Positions 53,249 to 62,740 of a stretch of DNA of 64,000 nt are shown piece by piece. The notes beneath the pieces were generated by a model. That model saw nothing but the letters and a program-made list of their open reading frames with translations, was not told where the DNA came from and made no database searches. Source of the stretch: SURF-55 sp040755195 (lineage in GTDB: Bacteria > Bacillota > Desulfotomaculia > Desulfotomaculales > Ammonificaceae); NCBI GenBank assembly GCA_040755195.1, contig JBFMBL010000010.1:1-64000 (forward strand), read 5' to 3'. The first letter of the stretch is position 1, and each line of letters begins with the position of its first letter. The translations under genes and the position numbers were made by a program.

Positions 53249-54253
53249 TCAATATGAGAAGGGCCAAAGCCGGAAGTAGTTCTTAACGTCGTTCCAGAGT
53301 TTCGCCAACCCCTCCGGCTCGAAAATCAAAAACAGAATCACGATGAGACCAAAAAATCCGGTTTGCGCCGCCAGCAGCAGGTTCTGGATGTCCGGAAAAA
53401 AGGTGCCGACAAAGCCGGCGGCAGCCCGGATACCGATCGGCATAAGTATGATAAACACCGCGCCGTAGATTGAGCCCATCACGCTGCCAAGCCCCCCGAT
53501 GATGATCATCGCAAGGTACTGGATGGAGACATCAACGGTGAAGTTCTCCGGTGTAATCACCCTTTGATAACCCGCCAGTAACGCACCTGCGATCCCGGCA
53601 TAGAAAGCGCTTAATCCAAAGGCCATAACCTTGTACTGCAGTAAGTTAATACCCATAACCGACGCCGCCAGGTCGCGGTCCCGTACCGCCATAAAAGCGC
53701 GTCCCACACGGCTCCGGAACAGGTTTACGGTGGCCACCACCGCCACAAGCGTCAACAGAAAAGCAAAATAATAAAATTCCTTGTCTTTTGCTAAAGAAAT
53801 CGAACCTATCTTCGGCGGTTGAATCACGATCCCCGCCGATCCCCCTGTCAAACCGGTCCAGTGTATAATGGTGTACTCGATGATCACCTGCGCGGCCAGG
53901 GTCGCAATTGCCAGGTAAAGCCCTTTTAACCGCAGCGACGGTATACCGAATACAGCCCCGACCATCGCCGCCATGAAACCGGCGAGGGGCAGGGCCGCCC
54001 AGAAAGAAAGGCCGAGTTTGGTCGTCAGCACTCCCACTGTATAGGCGCCCACGCCCATAAAAGCGCCGTGCCCTATAGAGATCTGACCGGTGAAACCCGT
54101 AAGAATATTCAGCCCCAAAGCCCCGATAACCGCAATGGCAACAAGATTGGCCACGCTCGTAAAATAGTCGTTGACCAGAAGCGGGAACACGAGGAATAAC
54201 GCAATTATGGCCGCAACTTTGATTTTCGCGGCGGGCGCATACAGAACCGCCAT
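53249..54253 (-). CDS. livM: Branched-chain amino acid-type ABC permease (LivM-like)
   Basis: About 334 residues with eight to ten membrane segments. NILTGFTGQISIGHGAFMGVGAYT and GLGSVMGSIYGAVFIILMP are the conserved LivM segments. The ATG at 54253 has AAGGA upstream; the frame is open to a TTG at 54316, which would add 21 residues. It follows livH by a short distance. Confidence 0.92.
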   Translation of the reverse strand: MAVLYAPAAKIKVAAIIALFLVFPLLVNDYFTSVANLVAIAVIGALGLNILTGFTGQISIGHGAFMGVGAYTVGVLTTKLGLSFWAALPLAGFMAAMVGAVFGIPSLRLKGLYLAIATLAAQVIIEYTIIHWTGLTGGSAGIVIQPPKIGSISLAKDKEFYYFAFLLTLVAVVATVNLFRSRVGRAFMAVRDRDLAASVMGINLLQYKVMAFGLSAFYAGIAGALLAGYQRVITPENFTVDVSIQYLAMIIIGGLGSVMGSIYGAVFIILMPIGIRAAAGFVGTFFPDIQNLLLAAQTGFFGLIVILFLIFEPEGLAKLWNDVKNYFRLWPFSY

Positions 54254-54321
54254 ATCTTCCTTGTAAGAAGTGGTAAAGATGCCGCAATCCATAACGAACG
54301 GGAACTTAAACCTCAAGGTTC

Positions 54322-55200
54322 CTACACCCTTTCGATGATTTCCTTGCCGAACAGGCCGTAAGGCCTGATGAGCAAAATGACTACCAGGATAACGAACGGC
54401 ATAACTTCTTTCACGCCGCCGCCGAAATAGGGATCGAGGTACCCACCCGCCAGGTTTTCCAGCACTCCGATGATGAACCCGCCCAATATGGCGCCGGGAA
54501 TGCTGTCCAGCCCGCCGAGAATGGCAACGGGAAGAACCTTGAGCCCGAGGTGGGCAAGCGATGAGTTAACCCCGTTGATGTTGCCGAGGAGAATCCCGCC
54601 GACCGCCGCCACCAGGGCGGCGATCGCCCAGGTAATCGCGAAAGTCTTCTTTACGCTTATACCCATGGACAGCGCGGCCTGCTGGTCGTCTGCCACCGCC
54701 CGCATAACAATTCCGGTCGTGGTAAATTTGAAGAAGAGTGAGAAAAATATTAACAGCAAAATCGCAAGGCCGAGGGACCACAGGTAGACCTGGGAAACCA
54801 CCACGCCGCCAAAAGTAACCGGCGTCTGCGGAAATATGTTGGGGAAAATCCGGGTCTCGGTACCCCATAAAAGTTGAATAATACCACGCATCAAGCTGGA
54901 AAGTCCGATAGTAGCCATAATCACCGATATTACCGGTTCACCGATGAAAGGCCGCAGTACCAGCCTCTCGACCAGTATTCCAAGCAATAAGGAAATGCAA
55001 AGCGTCAAAAATATCGCCGCAAGGAAGGGTATGTGGTAGGAAGTAATCATCCACAGGGAAACGTAAGCTCCCACCAGCAGGAATTCACCCTGGGCGAAGT
55101 TTATGCAGTCACTCGCCTTGTAAATAAGTACAAACCCGAGCGCCACCAAGGCATAAATACTTCCGACGACAAGGCCGGTAACCAGCAGCTGCACAAGCAT
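54322..55200 (-). CDS. livH: Branched-chain amino acid-type ABC permease (LivH-like)
   Basis: 292 residues, about eight membrane segments. SIYALVALGFVLIYKASDCINFAQGEF at the start and AVLGGLDS-type VAILGGLDSIPGAILGGFIIG near the end are typical LivH sequences. GGGGGT lies before the ATG. A MITE separates it from the upstream acyl-CoA synthetase gene. Confidence 0.93.
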   Translation of the reverse strand: MLVQLLVTGLVVGSIYALVALGFVLIYKASDCINFAQGEFLLVGAYVSLWMITSYHIPFLAAIFLTLCISLLLGILVERLVLRPFIGEPVISVIMATIGLSSLMRGIIQLLWGTETRIFPNIFPQTPVTFGGVVVSQVYLWSLGLAILLLIFFSLFFKFTTTGIVMRAVADDQQAALSMGISVKKTFAITWAIAALVAAVGGILLGNINGVNSSLAHLGLKVLPVAILGGLDSIPGAILGGFIIGVLENLAGGYLDPYFGGGVKEVMPFVILVVILLIRPYGLFGKEIIERV

Positions 55201-55223
55201 CAGGCGACCCCCGTTCTCGTATC

Positions 55224-55399
55224 GTAACTATTCAGGCACCTCGTTGGGCGCGGCGATAGGCTGCGCATAGCTTTGTCGGCCGCCACCGGCCGGATGCTCT
55301 TGTACTTTCATGTACGCTCCGCTCCGTCCGGTATCGGTCCTTCGCGCTCTGCTTGCCTCTCACCGCGTTCCGTTAGTGTAATATAGGCTGAATAGTTAC
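55224..55399. mobile_element. MITE copy 3 (GTAA-type ends, 8-bp target duplication)
   Basis: 176 bp bounded by GTAACTATTCAG and CTGAATAGTTAC. CTCGTATC is repeated directly on both sides (55216-55223 and 55400-55407). The interior matches copy 1 along most of its length, including the GTAC...GTAC hairpin and the GCTTTGTC and GCTCTGCTTGC segments. Its right end provides the TAA that stops the acyl-CoA synthetase frame, so the element inserted at the very end of that gene, inside the liv operon. Confidence 0.9.
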
Positions 55400-57288
55400 C
55401 TCGTATCGATTACCTTCAACGCCGTATGGATCATGGCCTCGCGGCCGTCCCGGTATTTTACCTTTGTCTCCACCTTTATCTCCGGCACCCCTTTATACAA
55501 CCCCTCTACAAGATCTGCGTATTTCTGGATCACGTACCCGAGCCGGACTTTCCGCGTACGGGTGAGCTCCTCGTCGTCAGCGTCGAGTTCCTTGTGCAGG
55601 ATAACAAACCGTTTTATGCGGACCTGCGGCGGCAAGTCCTTGTTTACCCTTTCTACTTCCTCCGCCACAAGCTTTATGACCTCCGGCTTCTGGGAAAGGT
55701 CGACATAAGTCGTATAGGGCAGGTGGTTGTTCTCCGCCCACCGGCCGACGTTGGCCATATGAATATTCACCAGCGCCACCACATACGGCCGGTCCTTGCC
55801 GATAACCACTGTTTCCTTGATATAAGGGCTGAACTTCAGCTTGTTGCTGATGTGCTGCGGCGAAAAAATGCTGCCGTCTGCGGTGCGCATCACGTCTTTT
55901 AAACGGTCGATCACCACAAGGTGACCGTTCTCGTCCAAATAACCGGCATCCCCGGAGTGCAGCCAGCCGTCGACCAGTGTTTCCGCCGTGGCCTCCGGGC
56001 TTTTGTAGTAACCGGCAAAGACCGACGGGCTGCGCGAGAGTATCTCCCCGTCTTCGGCGATGCGGATTTCGGTCTGTGGAATGGGCTTGCCGACGGTATG
56101 AAACTTGACGTCGCCGTCACAGTGGATGACCGAAATACCGGCGATTTCCGTCTGCCCGTAAATCTGTTTAAGATTCACCCCGAGTGCGTGAAAAAACCTG
56201 AAGACATCCGGACCGACCGCCGCACCGCCGGTATATGCCCGCCGCAGCCTGGAAAAACCGAGGTGATCCTTTATGGCGCTGAAGATTAAAACCTCCCCCA
56301 GGCCGTTAAGGAAGCGCAGGACCAGGGAAGGTTTCTCCTTTGCAAACCGGCAATCCGCCATCCGGCAGCCGATACCGGTAAAATAACGGTACAAAACCCT
56401 TTTCAACCAGGGGGAATCCTCGATCTTCACCTGAACGCGGGAAACAACGTCCTCCCAGATACGCGGCGGCGAGAACATCACATGGGGGCCGATCTCTCTG
56501 AGATTCTGCTGCACCGTTTCCGGTTCTTCCGGAAAATTCACGGTAAAACCCACCCATAGCGCGGTGGAAACCGCCATCATCTGCTCCCCCATCCAGGCCA
56601 GGGGCAGAAACGACAAAAACTCGTCCTCCGGGTCGAGGGGGTCAAGAGCCAAAAGGTTTTGCGCCATGCTCAACATGTTCCGGTGCGTCATCACGGCTCC
56701 TTTGGGAAAGCCGGTTGTCCCGGAGGTATAGGCGATCATCGCCGGGTCTTCCGTCCGCCCGCGTTCCACCATTTCCTCGAACAGGGCGGGGTTTTTCCGG
56801 TGAAGCTCTTCCCCCAGGGCTTCAACCTCGGTGAAATCAATCAGAAGCGGGTCCTGATAACTCTTGAGACCTTTCGGATCATAATAAATTATCCGCTTTA
56901 CCTTGGGCAGCTCTTCTTTTATTTCCAAAAGCTTATCAACCTGCTCCTGATCCTCCACCACGATAAAAAGGCTGTCGGAGTGGTCGATAACGTAACTGAC
57001 TTCCCTGGAAAGCGAGTCCTGGTAAACTCCTACGGAAACGCCGCCCGCCGCCTGCGCCGCCAACTCGGCGTAAATCCATTCCGGACGGTTGTCACCGATA
57101 ATGGCCACCTTATCTCCGGCCTTGAAACCAAAACTGACAAGACCGAGGCAGAAATTACGCACGTGCCTCAAATAATCTTCCCATGTTACCGTTTGCCAGA
57201 TGCCGAACTCCTTTTCCCTCAACGCCACCTTCTTACCCATTCGGTGTGCGTTGCGCAAAAGCAACTGCGGCAGGGTCCCTTCCTGCAT
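55396..57288 (-). CDS. Long-chain acyl-CoA synthetase (AMP-forming)
   Basis: About 630 residues. The P-loop of adenylate-forming enzymes is YTSGTTGFPKGAVMTH, followed by the A5 region YGQTEIAG, the A7 region LHSGDAGYLDENG and DRLKDVMRTADG. It fits the FadD/long-chain (AMP-dependent) group. ATG at 57288 is chosen (AAGGGGACG upstream); the frame stays open through repeats to 57387. The stop codon lies within the terminal repeat of a MITE, so the last residues may differ from the ancestral end. It lies in the liv operon. Confidence 0.9.
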   Translation of the reverse strand: MQEGTLPQLLLRNAHRMGKKVALREKEFGIWQTVTWEDYLRHVRNFCLGLVSFGFKAGDKVAIIGDNRPEWIYAELAAQAAGGVSVGVYQDSLSREVSYVIDHSDSLFIVVEDQEQVDKLLEIKEELPKVKRIIYYDPKGLKSYQDPLLIDFTEVEALGEELHRKNPALFEEMVERGRTEDPAMIAYTSGTTGFPKGAVMTHRNMLSMAQNLLALDPLDPEDEFLSFLPLAWMGEQMMAVSTALWVGFTVNFPEEPETVQQNLREIGPHVMFSPPRIWEDVVSRVQVKIEDSPWLKRVLYRYFTGIGCRMADCRFAKEKPSLVLRFLNGLGEVLIFSAIKDHLGFSRLRRAYTGGAAVGPDVFRFFHALGVNLKQIYGQTEIAGISVIHCDGDVKFHTVGKPIPQTEIRIAEDGEILSRSPSVFAGYYKSPEATAETLVDGWLHSGDAGYLDENGHLVVIDRLKDVMRTADGSIFSPQHISNKLKFSPYIKETVVIGKDRPYVVALVNIHMANVGRWAENNHLPYTTYVDLSQKPEVIKLVAEEVERVNKDLPPQVRIKRFVILHKELDADDEELTRTRKVRLGYVIQKYADLVEGLYKGVPEIKVETKVKYRDGREAMIHTALKVIDTR

Positions 57289-57319
57289 AGATGCACGCGT
57301 CCCCTTAATGTTACAAGTT

Positions 57320-57585
57320 ACAAAACTAAAGTCCCGAGTCCTCAGTCGAAAGTCCTGAGTCCCCAAAAAGCAGTCGTGAAAACTCAAGACATAGGACGCA
57401 GGACGTAGTTACTGGTTGCGAATTACGAGTTGCGAGTTAAAATTTAGCCCTAAGTCGAAAGTCCCTAGTCCGAGGAACAGCAAAGAAGCGGTTTCGTATT
57501 ACAAGTTTTCCGACTCGTGACTCGTGACTCGTGACTTCCGACTACTGACTACTGACTACTGACTACTGACTTGGTGAGCACAGCC
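57320..57585. repeat. 7-bp-period repeat arrays between two operon genes
   Basis: Several blocks keep a 7-base register: AGTCCTC/AGTCGAA/AGTCCTG near 57328, ATAGGAC/GCAGGAC near 57389, TACGAGT/TGCGAGT near 57424, GACTCGT three times near 57520 and the ACTACTG unit four times near 57542-57572. They lie between the acyl-CoA synthetase and livG genes. Confidence 0.8.
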
Positions 57586-57592
57586 CACCCTA

Positions 57593-58363
57593 CTAATTTC
57601 CCGCCTGATGCCCAAGATAAGCCTCTATAACGCGCTGGTTCCGTTGAACCTCCTCCGGTGTCCCTTCGGCTATCTTCTGCCCGAAATCAAAAACCGCGAT
57701 CCGGTCGGAAATATCCATTACCACACCCATGTCGTGCTCGATGAGGATCATAGTCGTCCCCCAGACCTCGGAAATGTCCAGGATAAAGCGGGCCATGTCC
57801 TCCTTCTCCTCGGTGTTCATACCGGCCATCGGTTCGTCCAGCAGGAGAAGCTCGGGTTCAAGCGCCAGCGCACGCCCCAGTTCCACCCGTTTTTGCAGGC
57901 CGTAAGCGAGAGTTCCCACGGGCTTGCTTCGGACGCTTTCTATCTCGAGAAAATCAATAATCTCCTCCACCCGGCGCCGGTGAACGATCTCGTTGCGCTG
58001 CGCCAGCCCCCAGTAGATGCTCCCGGATAAAATACCGGACCGCATATGGATATGGCGTCCGAGCATTATGTTATCCAGGACGGTAAGGTGCTTGAAAAGT
58101 TCGATGTTTTGAAAAGTTCTTGAAATGCCGAGCATGGCCCGCCGGTGCGGCGGAAAACGAGTGATATCACGGTCGTTGAAGGTAATACGTCCCGCTCCGG
58201 GACGATAAAGACCGCTGATGCAGTTTAACAGGCTGGTTTTACCGGCGCCGTTAGGCCCGATAACAGCCATTATTTCCCCCTTAGTAACCTCCAAGCTGAC
58301 GTTGAAAAGCGCGGCAACCCCGCCGAAATGCAGAGAGAGTTCACTGATGCCAAGTTGTTTCAA
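57593..58363 (-). CDS. livG: Branched-chain amino acid-type ABC transporter ATPase (LivG-like)
   Basis: 256 residues. Walker A GPNGAGKTSLL, signature LAYGLQKRVELGRALA, Walker B LLLLDEPMAGMN and the C-terminal helix ending VIEAYLGHQ are typical of LivG. It opens the liv operon. The gap upstream to the macrodomain gene is about 265 bases and must hold the promoters of both genes. Confidence 0.93.
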   Translation of the reverse strand: MKQLGISELSLHFGGVAALFNVSLEVTKGEIMAVIGPNGAGKTSLLNCISGLYRPGAGRITFNDRDITRFPPHRRAMLGISRTFQNIELFKHLTVLDNIMLGRHIHMRSGILSGSIYWGLAQRNEIVHRRRVEEIIDFLEIESVRSKPVGTLAYGLQKRVELGRALALEPELLLLDEPMAGMNTEEKEDMARFILDISEVWGTTMILIEHDMGVVMDISDRIAVFDFGQKIAEGTPEEVQRNQRVIEAYLGHQAGN

Positions 58364-58628
58364 CGACTAATATCCCCTTGAATCTCTCGCAGAAAACCTG
58401 CCCGGCAAGTTTGGGGATTTCCCGCAAGATGCCTAACAAACTCCATTAATTCCACATTGAGCGGGAAAATCCTTTTTCCTTTAAGCAACTTTTCCAAACC
58501 AAATACTGTATTCCCTGCAATGAAGCGCCTTCTCCAGCCATTGTTTAATCGTATTCAATTGTGCTATCTTTACAAATATAAGCCAACCGCGCGAGGATCC
58601 TTATAAGGATTTAAAAGGAGGGTTTTCA

Positions 58629-59186
58629 GTGGCATTCGAAGCCTTGTTTGCCGGTTCCAGAATCATGATGACCAAAGGGGATATCACCCGGCAGGACACC
58701 GACGCCATCGTTAATGCCGCCAACTCGAGTTTGATGGGCGGCGGCGGCGTCGACGGCGCGATTCACCGGGCGGGCGGCGGCGCCATTTTGGATGAGTGCA
58801 AAAAGATCGTGGCCGAAAAGGGTCCCTGCCCCACGGGCGGCGCGGTTATCACCACCGGGGGCAACCTCAAGGCGCGCTACGTCATCCACACCGTGGGACC
58901 ACGGTGGTTCGGCGGAAACGCAGACGAGGACAATCTGCTGCGCCAGGCTTACCTTAACTCGCTTGAACTGGCCGCCGGCCACGGTGTTAAAACCATCGCC
59001 TTCCCGGCCATCAGCACCGGCGCCTACCGGTTCCCTAAAGACCGCGCCACCAGGATCGCGCTCGGGACCGTGCGGGATTACGTGAAAAACAAGCCGTTTG
59101 ATGAAGTCCGCTTCGTTCTCTTCAGCGAAGAAGACCTTGCGGTGTATAAAAAGGTCTGGGATGAAATTTCGCGAGAGATCCAATAA
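58629..59186 (+). CDS. Macro domain protein (ADP-ribose-binding, possible O-acetyl-ADP-ribose deacetylase)
   Basis: 185 residues, a single macro domain. ITRQDTDAIVNAANSSLMGGGGVDGAIHRAGG carries the conserved Asn-Ala-Ala-Asn and Gly-rich loop of the MacroD/YmdB group, and AISTGAYRFPKDRATRIAL is the second loop. Members hydrolyse O-acetyl-ADP-ribose or remove ADP-ribose from proteins. GTG at 58629 follows AAAGGAGGG. No sirtuin or ADP-ribosyltransferase is nearby. Confidence 0.92.
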   Translation: MAFEALFAGSRIMMTKGDITRQDTDAIVNAANSSLMGGGGVDGAIHRAGGGAILDECKKIVAEKGPCPTGGAVITTGGNLKARYVIHTVGPRWFGGNADEDNLLRQAYLNSLELAAGHGVKTIAFPAISTGAYRFPKDRATRIALGTVRDYVKNKPFDEVRFVLFSEEDLAVYKKVWDEISREIQ

Positions 59187-59351
59187 CGATTCAATACGGC
59201 GGTTGAGCCTTGCCACAGGCCCTTGTATCGGAAAATAAGATTTCGCTTTAACGCTGAGCGGATTGGCGTAAGCTTGCGTTACGAGATCCCACCGCCATTC
59301 GTCATGCCTCCTTTCTAAACTGTAGGCATTATAATCCTTTTTTAAGGCTGC

Positions 59352-59499
59352 TTTTTTGATTTCTTTGGCCGTTTTCCTGAGATCGGACATCGATACCCCG
59401 TAAGCTTTCACCGGAGTGATCCCGAACCTGGCCATGCCCTCAATCGCACGCCGTGTTCAACAAAGCTTCGAACCTTTTTAAGACGACGCCGATTTCCAT
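59352..59499 (-). pseudogene. N-terminal remnant of a DNA alkylation repeat (AlkD-like) protein
   Basis: The minus strand encodes EIGVVLKRFEALL in one phase, then RRAIEGMARFGITPVKAYGV SMSDLRKTAKEIKK in another, matching the beginning of AlkD-type 3-alkylpurine glycosylases (EGMARFGI, AYGVSxxxLRKxAKEI). A frameshift separates the parts and the rest of the gene is missing. Apart from this, 59187-59654 shows no gene. Confidence 0.6.
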
Positions 59500-59654
59500 C
59501 CGACCTGCTCCTGTTTTAACATTGGTATCTTCAGAAAGGCATCCTTAAAGATGTGTCCGAACTCCATCGCAGGCTTGTCGGGTTGTTCTATAAAATACCG
59601 GTGTTGAACCATCCGGCACCGCAGCGAGCCGAAATTCACGGTCAGGCCGATATC

Positions 59655-60386
59655 CTAACCGGCGGCCAACCGCTCCCGCCGAAAGCGCGCCAACGCCGCA
59701 GAAAGCAATATGTAGTCGAGAACGGCCAAAAAGGCTGCCGCTGTTAGGACGACCCGCGTTAAATCAGCGGATGCCGCAGTTTGCGCCAGGTAAGCCTTCC
59801 ATTCCGCGGGAAGCGATTGAAGGCCGAATACCGGTATGAAGATCAGCAGCATGATGCCGATGCTCAAGGTCTGCTGCGCCTGGCGAACGGTTGAAGCCCG
59901 CAGGGAAACCAACACCCCGGCACCCGCCACCATCCCGGCGCCCAGAAGACTCAGCACGATCGCCCCGAAGCCCGCGGCGGCGGAGTACAGTATAAGTCCG
60001 GCACCCCGGTGGGCAACGTTAACCGTTATCAGTCCTAAAAACATGCTCACCAGTGTCAGACCCCACCCGTAGCTTATCGCAGCGCCGACCTTGCCGAACA
60101 GGATCGCCCGGGCCGACAAACGGCTGGCCACCAACGTTTCCAGCGTGTGGCGCTCGCGCTCGCCGGCGAAAGAATCAGCGATTACACTGGTCACGAGAAA
60201 TAGCGGCACCCAGATCCAATAGATCAGTCCCGCCGGCGACTCCACCCAGGCCCGTCCCACCTGGAGGGGAAGGAAAACACCAAAGACACCTGCGAGTACG
60301 AGCAGGCCCAGCCTGCCTTTTCCACCGCCGAAGACAAGCATTTCCTTCAATTCCTTTGACATTACCGTCCCAATATCCGCAATCAT
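59655..60386 (-). CDS. ABC-2 type transporter permease
   Basis: 243 residues with about six membrane segments and the soluble loop AGERERHTLETLVASRLSARA typical of the NatB/CcmB-like ABC-2 permeases. It begins five bases before the stop-proximal end of the ATPase gene and forms an exporter with it. The substrate is unknown. The start ATG at 60386 is assumed. Confidence 0.86.
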   Translation of the reverse strand: MIADIGTVMSKELKEMLVFGGGKGRLGLLVLAGVFGVFLPLQVGRAWVESPAGLIYWIWVPLFLVTSVIADSFAGERERHTLETLVASRLSARAILFGKVGAAISYGWGLTLVSMFLGLITVNVAHRGAGLILYSAAAGFGAIVLSLLGAGMVAGAGVLVSLRASTVRQAQQTLSIGIMLLIFIPVFGLQSLPAEWKAYLAQTAASADLTRVVLTAAAFLAVLDYILLSAALARFRRERLAAG

Positions 60387-60390
60387 CCGC

Positions 60391-61314
60391 TTACTCCATC
60401 AACGTCAGAAAGACCTCTTCAAGGCTTTCCTTGTCCCTTCGCACCTCTTCCACCTCTACACCGGCGCGCACCAACAGGCTTACAAGGGGAGCGGCCGCCG
60501 CCTCTTCCGACAGGTCGATAATCAGGCGTCCGTTTTCCACGCCGACATCGGCCACCTCTTGCCGCGCCCGGAGCAACGTCAGGATTTCCTCCGTAAACCC
60601 GCGGCCGACAACCGCAACCCGCAGCCTGCCGCTTCTGGCCCGGAGATCGTCGGGGTGGCCTATGGCCAGCAGCCTTCCCTGCCTTATTACCGCCACCAGG
60701 CTGCATAGTTTTTCAGCCTCATCCAGGTTGTGCGTGGTAAGAAAAACCGTAACGCCCTCCCGGGCGGCAAGGGTTGCCAGGTCTTCGCGCAAAGCCGCCG
60801 CTGCCACCGGGTCGAGTCCTGCCGTCGGTTCATCCAGGAAAAGCAACGCTGGCCGGTGAAGCAGCGCGCGGGCAACAGCCAGTTTCTTCTTCATCCCTGC
60901 GCTCCACGACCCTACAATCTCGCTGCGCCGGTCCCAAAGACCAAGATGGCTCAGCAGTTCCTTAATCCGGTCCCGGCGCTCACCCGCCGGCAGGCGCCAT
61001 ATCCGCCCGTAATACTCAAGATTATCCGCAGCGCTTAACCTTTCATAGAGCCCCGGATGTTCCAGCAGCGCCCCGGAACGGGAACGGACATCATCCGCCC
61101 GGGAAAGAACGTCATAACCCAGGACCTCGGCCCGCCCCCCGGTGGGACGGATAAGTCCCAGGAGGAGGCGTATGGTTGTGGTCTTCCCCGCGCCGTTGGG
61201 CCCCAGGAATCCAAAAACTATACCCGCCGGCACCTCGATGCTGAGGTCGTCCACCGCTGTTGTCTTGTTAAATTCCCGCGTCAGATTTTCCGTGCGGATT
61301 GCTGTTGCGGTCAT
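60391..61314 (-). CDS. ABC-2 type exporter ATPase
   Basis: About 307 residues. Walker A GPNGAGKTTTIRLLLG, signature SAGMKKKLAVARALLH, Walker B LLFLDEPTAGLDP and H-loop TTHNLDEAE are all present, with the C-terminal extension of the DrrA/NatA group. ATG at 61314 has GGGGTGGGT upstream. It is the ATPase partner of the permease encoded next. Confidence 0.9.
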   Translation of the reverse strand: MTATAIRTENLTREFNKTTAVDDLSIEVPAGIVFGFLGPNGAGKTTTIRLLLGLIRPTGGRAEVLGYDVLSRADDVRSRSGALLEHPGLYERLSAADNLEYYGRIWRLPAGERRDRIKELLSHLGLWDRRSEIVGSWSAGMKKKLAVARALLHRPALLFLDEPTAGLDPVAAAALREDLATLAAREGVTVFLTTHNLDEAEKLCSLVAVIRQGRLLAIGHPDDLRARSGRLRVAVVGRGFTEEILTLLRARQEVADVGVENGRLIIDLSEEAAAAPLVSLLVRAGVEVEEVRRDKESLEEVFLTLME

Positions 61315-61638
61315 ACCCACCCCAATATTCACGGCTTCCTTCCAAACCAGCGTAATTCCTTTAACCCGATTAGTCTGCGCTTTCTTGTGAGTCTCCTCTA
61401 TTTTATCACGCAAATTTACCGTCACAAAAGATGCGGCGGCGGTGTTATATATCATGGACATATAAACCGAGCAGGGAAAAGGGCGATCACGGCGAAGATA
61501 TCTTTACTTTCCCATCAAGCAGATAACGTACGGAGGAGGAGTTGCAAGAAGCCAAGGGTTTCTTGGCCCAAACCGCCGGGTTTGTCCGGCAAGGCTTCGC
61601 ATATATTTTAAAAAATTGGTTAGGAGGAGAAGCGGCTG
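61315..61638. other. Divergent promoter gap, no gene seen
   Basis: About 320 bases between the divergent ABC exporter and SIMPL genes. It must hold both promoters, but no clear -35/-10 pair was identified. An open minus-strand extension of the ATPase frame has no good start. Confidence 0.4.
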
Positions 61639-62391
61639 ATGAGCCAGGATGGCGAAAGAAAAGGTTGCCCTTCGGCGCAATTAATAGTCTTTGCGCTTGT
61701 CGTAGGAATCAGTTTCATCATCTGCACCTTGATCTTCACCAGCGCCTTTGTCAAGGTCAGGTCAACCTCGACGATTACGGTCACCGGGTCGGCGGAAAAG
61801 GTGCTCAAGTCCGATCTTATTGTCTGGAACGGCAGCTTCAGCAGACGTTCACCCAGTTTATCCGAGGCGTACACGGCGATGAAAAAAGACCTTGATGAGG
61901 TCAAGGCTTTCCTGAAAGCGAAAGGCGTACCGGACGAAGAGATCACGGTAATGCCGATCAACATGAACACTTTTTACGCCGTCGATAAATCAGGCATGCA
62001 GACCAGCCAGATAACGGGATACGGGCTGATGCAGTCGGTCGAGGTTAAGTCGAAGCGCGTAGATGAAATCACCGCCGTATCCAGAGAGTCAAGCGAGCTG
62101 ATCAACAAAGGTATCGAGTTCCAGTCGTCCCCTCCGCAGTACTTTTACACGAAGCTCAGTAGTTTGAAGGTCGGCATGCTCGCCGATGCCACAAAGAACG
62201 CCAGAGAGCGCGCTGAACGGATAGCATCCCAGGGAGGCGGCAAGCTGGGTCCTCTGCGTTCGTCCAAGATGGGAGTGTTTCAAATAACACCCGTCTATTC
62301 CACCGAGGTTTCGGACTACGGCATTCTTGACACCTCTTCCTTGGAGAAGAAGATCACCGCGGTGGTGAATACGGAGTTTGCCATTAAGTAA
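61639..62391 (+). CDS. SIMPL domain (DUF541) protein
   Basis: 250 residues with an N-terminal membrane segment (about 15-38). STITVTGSAEKVLKSDLIVW marks the DUF541 domain, with VTGSAEK-type strand, KDLDEVKAFLKAKGVPDEEI and the terminal VVNTEFAI. SIMPL proteins form ring-like assemblies at the cell surface; some help oxidative stress tolerance. TTAGGAGGAG precedes the ATG. A strong terminator follows. Confidence 0.88.
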   Translation: MSQDGERKGCPSAQLIVFALVVGISFIICTLIFTSAFVKVRSTSTITVTGSAEKVLKSDLIVWNGSFSRRSPSLSEAYTAMKKDLDEVKAFLKAKGVPDEEITVMPINMNTFYAVDKSGMQTSQITGYGLMQSVEVKSKRVDEITAVSRESSELINKGIEFQSSPPQYFYTKLSSLKVGMLADATKNARERAERIASQGGGKLGPLRSSKMGVFQITPVYSTEVSDYGILDTSSLEKKITAVVNTEFAIK

Positions 62392-62462
62392 CCGGGTAGC
62401 TTTCAGATTTGTTCACGAAGGCACAAAAAGATAATAACGGATAACGATTCACAAACGGTTTT

Positions 62463-62531
62463 AAAACCTGTAGGCCAGGGCGATGGAAGTACAAACAACC
62501 TCCGGGTCGCCTGGTGACAGGTTTTTCTTTT
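62463..62531 (+). terminator. Intrinsic terminator of the SIMPL gene
   Basis: AAAACCTGT (62463-62471) pairs with ACAGGTTTT (62517-62525), with an inner pair CCAGGGCG/CGCCTGG, and the transcript continues TTTTTCTTTTT. The remainder of 62392-62740 shows no gene. Confidence 0.7.
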
Positions 62532-62740
62532 TAGAGTCACCGGTTGAGGTCCTAAATTTTGGGAAAGCAGGAACGTATCCGCCCCGGCGGCGCTTACGGC
62601 TATTTTTTATCGACATTGTTTACCCTAAGGGTAGTGTGATAAAATTGTGAAGGCCGTATCGTGCAATTTCGACATAATTGGTAAACGTGTGTTTATCGGT
62701 CTTGGATAGGCGGACGATAACGTAAACGGAGGAATTGCCC

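Noticed and set aside
58626..59435. Minus-strand frame of 269 codons
   Set aside because: Most of it is antisense to the macrodomain gene. Only its first ~28 codons match AlkD, and these are reported as a remnant.
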